A DNA stretch of 64,000 nt from Clostridia bacterium (GTDB taxonomy: Bacteria; Bacillota; Clostridia; Oscillospirales; CAG-272), in contig JAFVYL010000007.1 of NCBI GenBank assembly GCA_017508665.1, positions 1 to 64,000 on the forward strand. Reading direction: 5' to 3'. The notes under the pieces were generated by a model. It saw only the letters and a program-made list of their open reading frames with translations, was not told the origin of the DNA and did no database searches. Position numbers and translations under genes: made by a program. Positions 62,958 through 64,000 of the stretch are shown in pieces; positions within the stretch are counted from its first letter, which is position 1; each line of letters begins with the position of its first letter.

Positions 62958-63542
62958 ATGAAAAGACTTCTTATAACAGGCTTCGAGCCCTTTGGCGGCG
63001 AGAAGATAAATCCGTCTTGGGATGCCATTGAGAGACTCCCCGAGATCATAGGCGAGTACAGTCTGACAAAGCTGCTTGTACCCGTTGTATTCGGTAAAGC
63101 GGCGGAATGTGTTTTGAGGTGTGCCGATGAATTGCACCCCGACGTCATACTGTGTGTCGGTCAGGCAGGAGGCAGGAGTGCCGTCACTCCCGAGCTTGTG
63201 GCAATAAATCTGCGAAACGCCTCCATGCCCGATAACGAGGGCAACAGACCTAAGGACGAGCCGATAGACGCTGACGGAGAGCGCGCGTATTTCTCCACAC
63301 TCCCCGTGCGCAGGATAGCCGAGGCTATAAACGCGGAGGGGATACCCTCACAGCTCTCATACTCCGCCGGCGCATACGTCTGTAACGACCTTTTATACAC
63401 TCTGCTCGCCCACTTTGACGGCACTGATACAAGGGTGGGATTCATCCACGTGCCGTACTCCAAAGAGCAGGGCAAGGAGCCGTCAATGAGCCTTGACGAG
63501 ATAAGCAGAGCACTCTTTGTTGCTGTGAGAGAGCTCTGGTAA
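62958..63542 (+). CDS. pcp: Pyroglutamyl-peptidase I
   Basis: A 194-residue cysteine peptidase that removes N-terminal pyroglutamate. It has the TGFEPFGG start, the Glu of VTPELVAINL, the Cys of GAYVCN and the His of GFIHVP, the full catalytic triad. Slightly shorter than the usual 205-215. The start ATG at 62958 follows GAGGGAAAG; an earlier in-frame codon lies upstream of the promoter and is rejected. Confidence 0.92.
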   Translation: MKRLLITGFEPFGGEKINPSWDAIERLPEIIGEYSLTKLLVPVVFGKAAECVLRCADELHPDVILCVGQAGGRSAVTPELVAINLRNASMPDNEGNRPKDEPIDADGERAYFSTLPVRRIAEAINAEGIPSQLSYSAGAYVCNDLLYTLLAHFDGTDTRVGFIHVPYSKEQGKEPSMSLDEISRALFVAVRELW

Positions 63543-63587
63543 TCAAATCACATTATATAACAGAAAAACTAACGCAAAGTTAAAAAC

Positions 63588-63624
63588 CGAAAGGATATAG
63601 CAAGCCCGCTATATCCTTTTTATG
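63588..63624. terminator. Terminator between pcp and the convergent surface-protein gene
   Basis: AAAGGATATAGC / GCTATATCCTTT stem with a loop of six, then TTTTTAT; it can serve both strands. Confidence 0.85.
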
Positions 63625-63666
63625 ATAATTATTATTTACAAAAATAGGGCTATGCCATGAAAAAAC

Positions 63667-64000
63667 TTATACCGTGCCTGTAATCGTAAGGATTGCCACG
63701 CCGGGAGCTGTGGTTGGTGCGCCCGTGGTAGGATCCTGAGTGTAGATTGCTGCGGGCACACTCACTGTGCCGTCCGTTGTGGCGAACTCACCGCTTGCCG
63801 CGTTGTAGGTATATCCTACTCCTGCCTGCAGAGTCACTCCGTCGAGCGTTACGGTGAGATCTGTCAGTACGGGATTAAATACGTCGGAGATTATTACTCC
63901 GTCCGTAGCGATAACGGGCGCGTTGCCGTAATTCTGTACGATCACCGTGTAGGTTAGCCTGTCGTTATCGGATATTACCGCAGGACACACCGCCTTTGCT
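63667..64000 (-). CDS. C-terminal end of a DUF11-type repeat surface protein (partial)
   Basis: The frame is open to the right edge of the window, so this is the last 111 or so residues of a longer protein. The visible part is beta-rich with NDRLTYTVIVQNYGNAPV and TDGVIISDVFNPVL, typical of DUF11/isopeptide-type repeats in extracellular proteins, and it ends without a sortase motif or membrane anchor. It is convergent with pcp. Confidence 0.75.
   Translation of the reverse strand, partial: AKAVCPAVISDNDRLTYTVIVQNYGNAPVIATDGVIISDVFNPVLTDLTVTLDGVTLQAGVGYTYNAASGEFATTDGTVSVPAAIYTQDPTTGAPTTAPGVAILTITGTV

Overview
The window looks like chromosome from an anaerobic Gram-positive bacterium of the Clostridia, probably a gut-type commensal. 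The reasons are intermediate GC, strong AGGAGG-type ribosome sites, TTGACA/TATAAT promoters, lipobox and Sec signals of Firmicute type, a glycyl-radical microcompartment, a type III glutamine synthetase, a ZTP riboswitch and a ferredoxin-thioredoxin reductase chain. No phage, insertion sequence, CRISPR array or rRNA was seen. I cannot name the genus from sequence alone.

Layout. 1-8500: tRNA-Lys followed by repeated terminator units, small membrane proteins, a GyrI-like protein, a two-component system with a membrane protein, a Ste24-type protease, an FTR/thioredoxin pair and a lipoprotein. 8570-24645: a long plus-strand bacterial microcompartment (BMC) operon. It holds an RpiR regulator, acetate kinase, class II aldolase, aldehyde and alcohol dehydrogenases, seven or eight shell proteins, PduL, a PduS-like flavo/Fe-S protein, a glycyl-radical diol dehydratase and its activase, an EutP/PduV GTPase, a ParA ATPase and a small basic disordered protein. 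24658-26425: deaminase, flavin reductase and hydrolase. 26528-31841 (minus): a very large secreted nuclease and a 41-residue protein. 31883-38799 (minus): guaB, a heparinase-like protein, a lipoprotein, a four-helix-bundle protein of the 23S rRNA intervening-sequence family (with two elaborate hairpin-repeat arrays around the last two), and an ammonia-type GMP synthase subunit. 38836-54290 (minus): fhs and a purine operon read from a consensus promoter through a ZTP riboswitch. 54558-59650: ABC-2 exporter, LytTR/DUF3021 pair, and an HTH/vWA/SseB-like cluster. 59742-64000: MalQ, an acyltransferase, pyroglutamyl peptidase and the end of a surface protein.

How they work together. The BMC gene set fits fermentation of fucose/rhamnose: sugar phosphate is cleaved to lactaldehyde, reduced to 1,2-propanediol, dehydrated by the glycyl-radical enzyme to propionaldehyde, then split to propanol and propionyl-CoA, propionyl-phosphate and propionate plus ATP. 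Four enzymes carry similar amphipathic end peptides that would target them to the shell. The ParA gene and the 96-residue protein at the operon end look like a positioning module. The purine operon makes IMP and GMP with unusual parts: a PurF without its N-terminal catalytic cysteine, a GuaA without a glutaminase domain, a split PurH replaced by an AICAR transformylase plus archaeal-type PurO, and a glutamine synthetase gene in the middle.

The strongest candidates for something undescribed are the two hairpin-repeat arrays beside the IVP-type protein, the ParA plus small-protein pair of the BMC, the possible PduS/PduT electron route to a ferredoxin-domain-less activase, and the ammonia-leaning purine operon.
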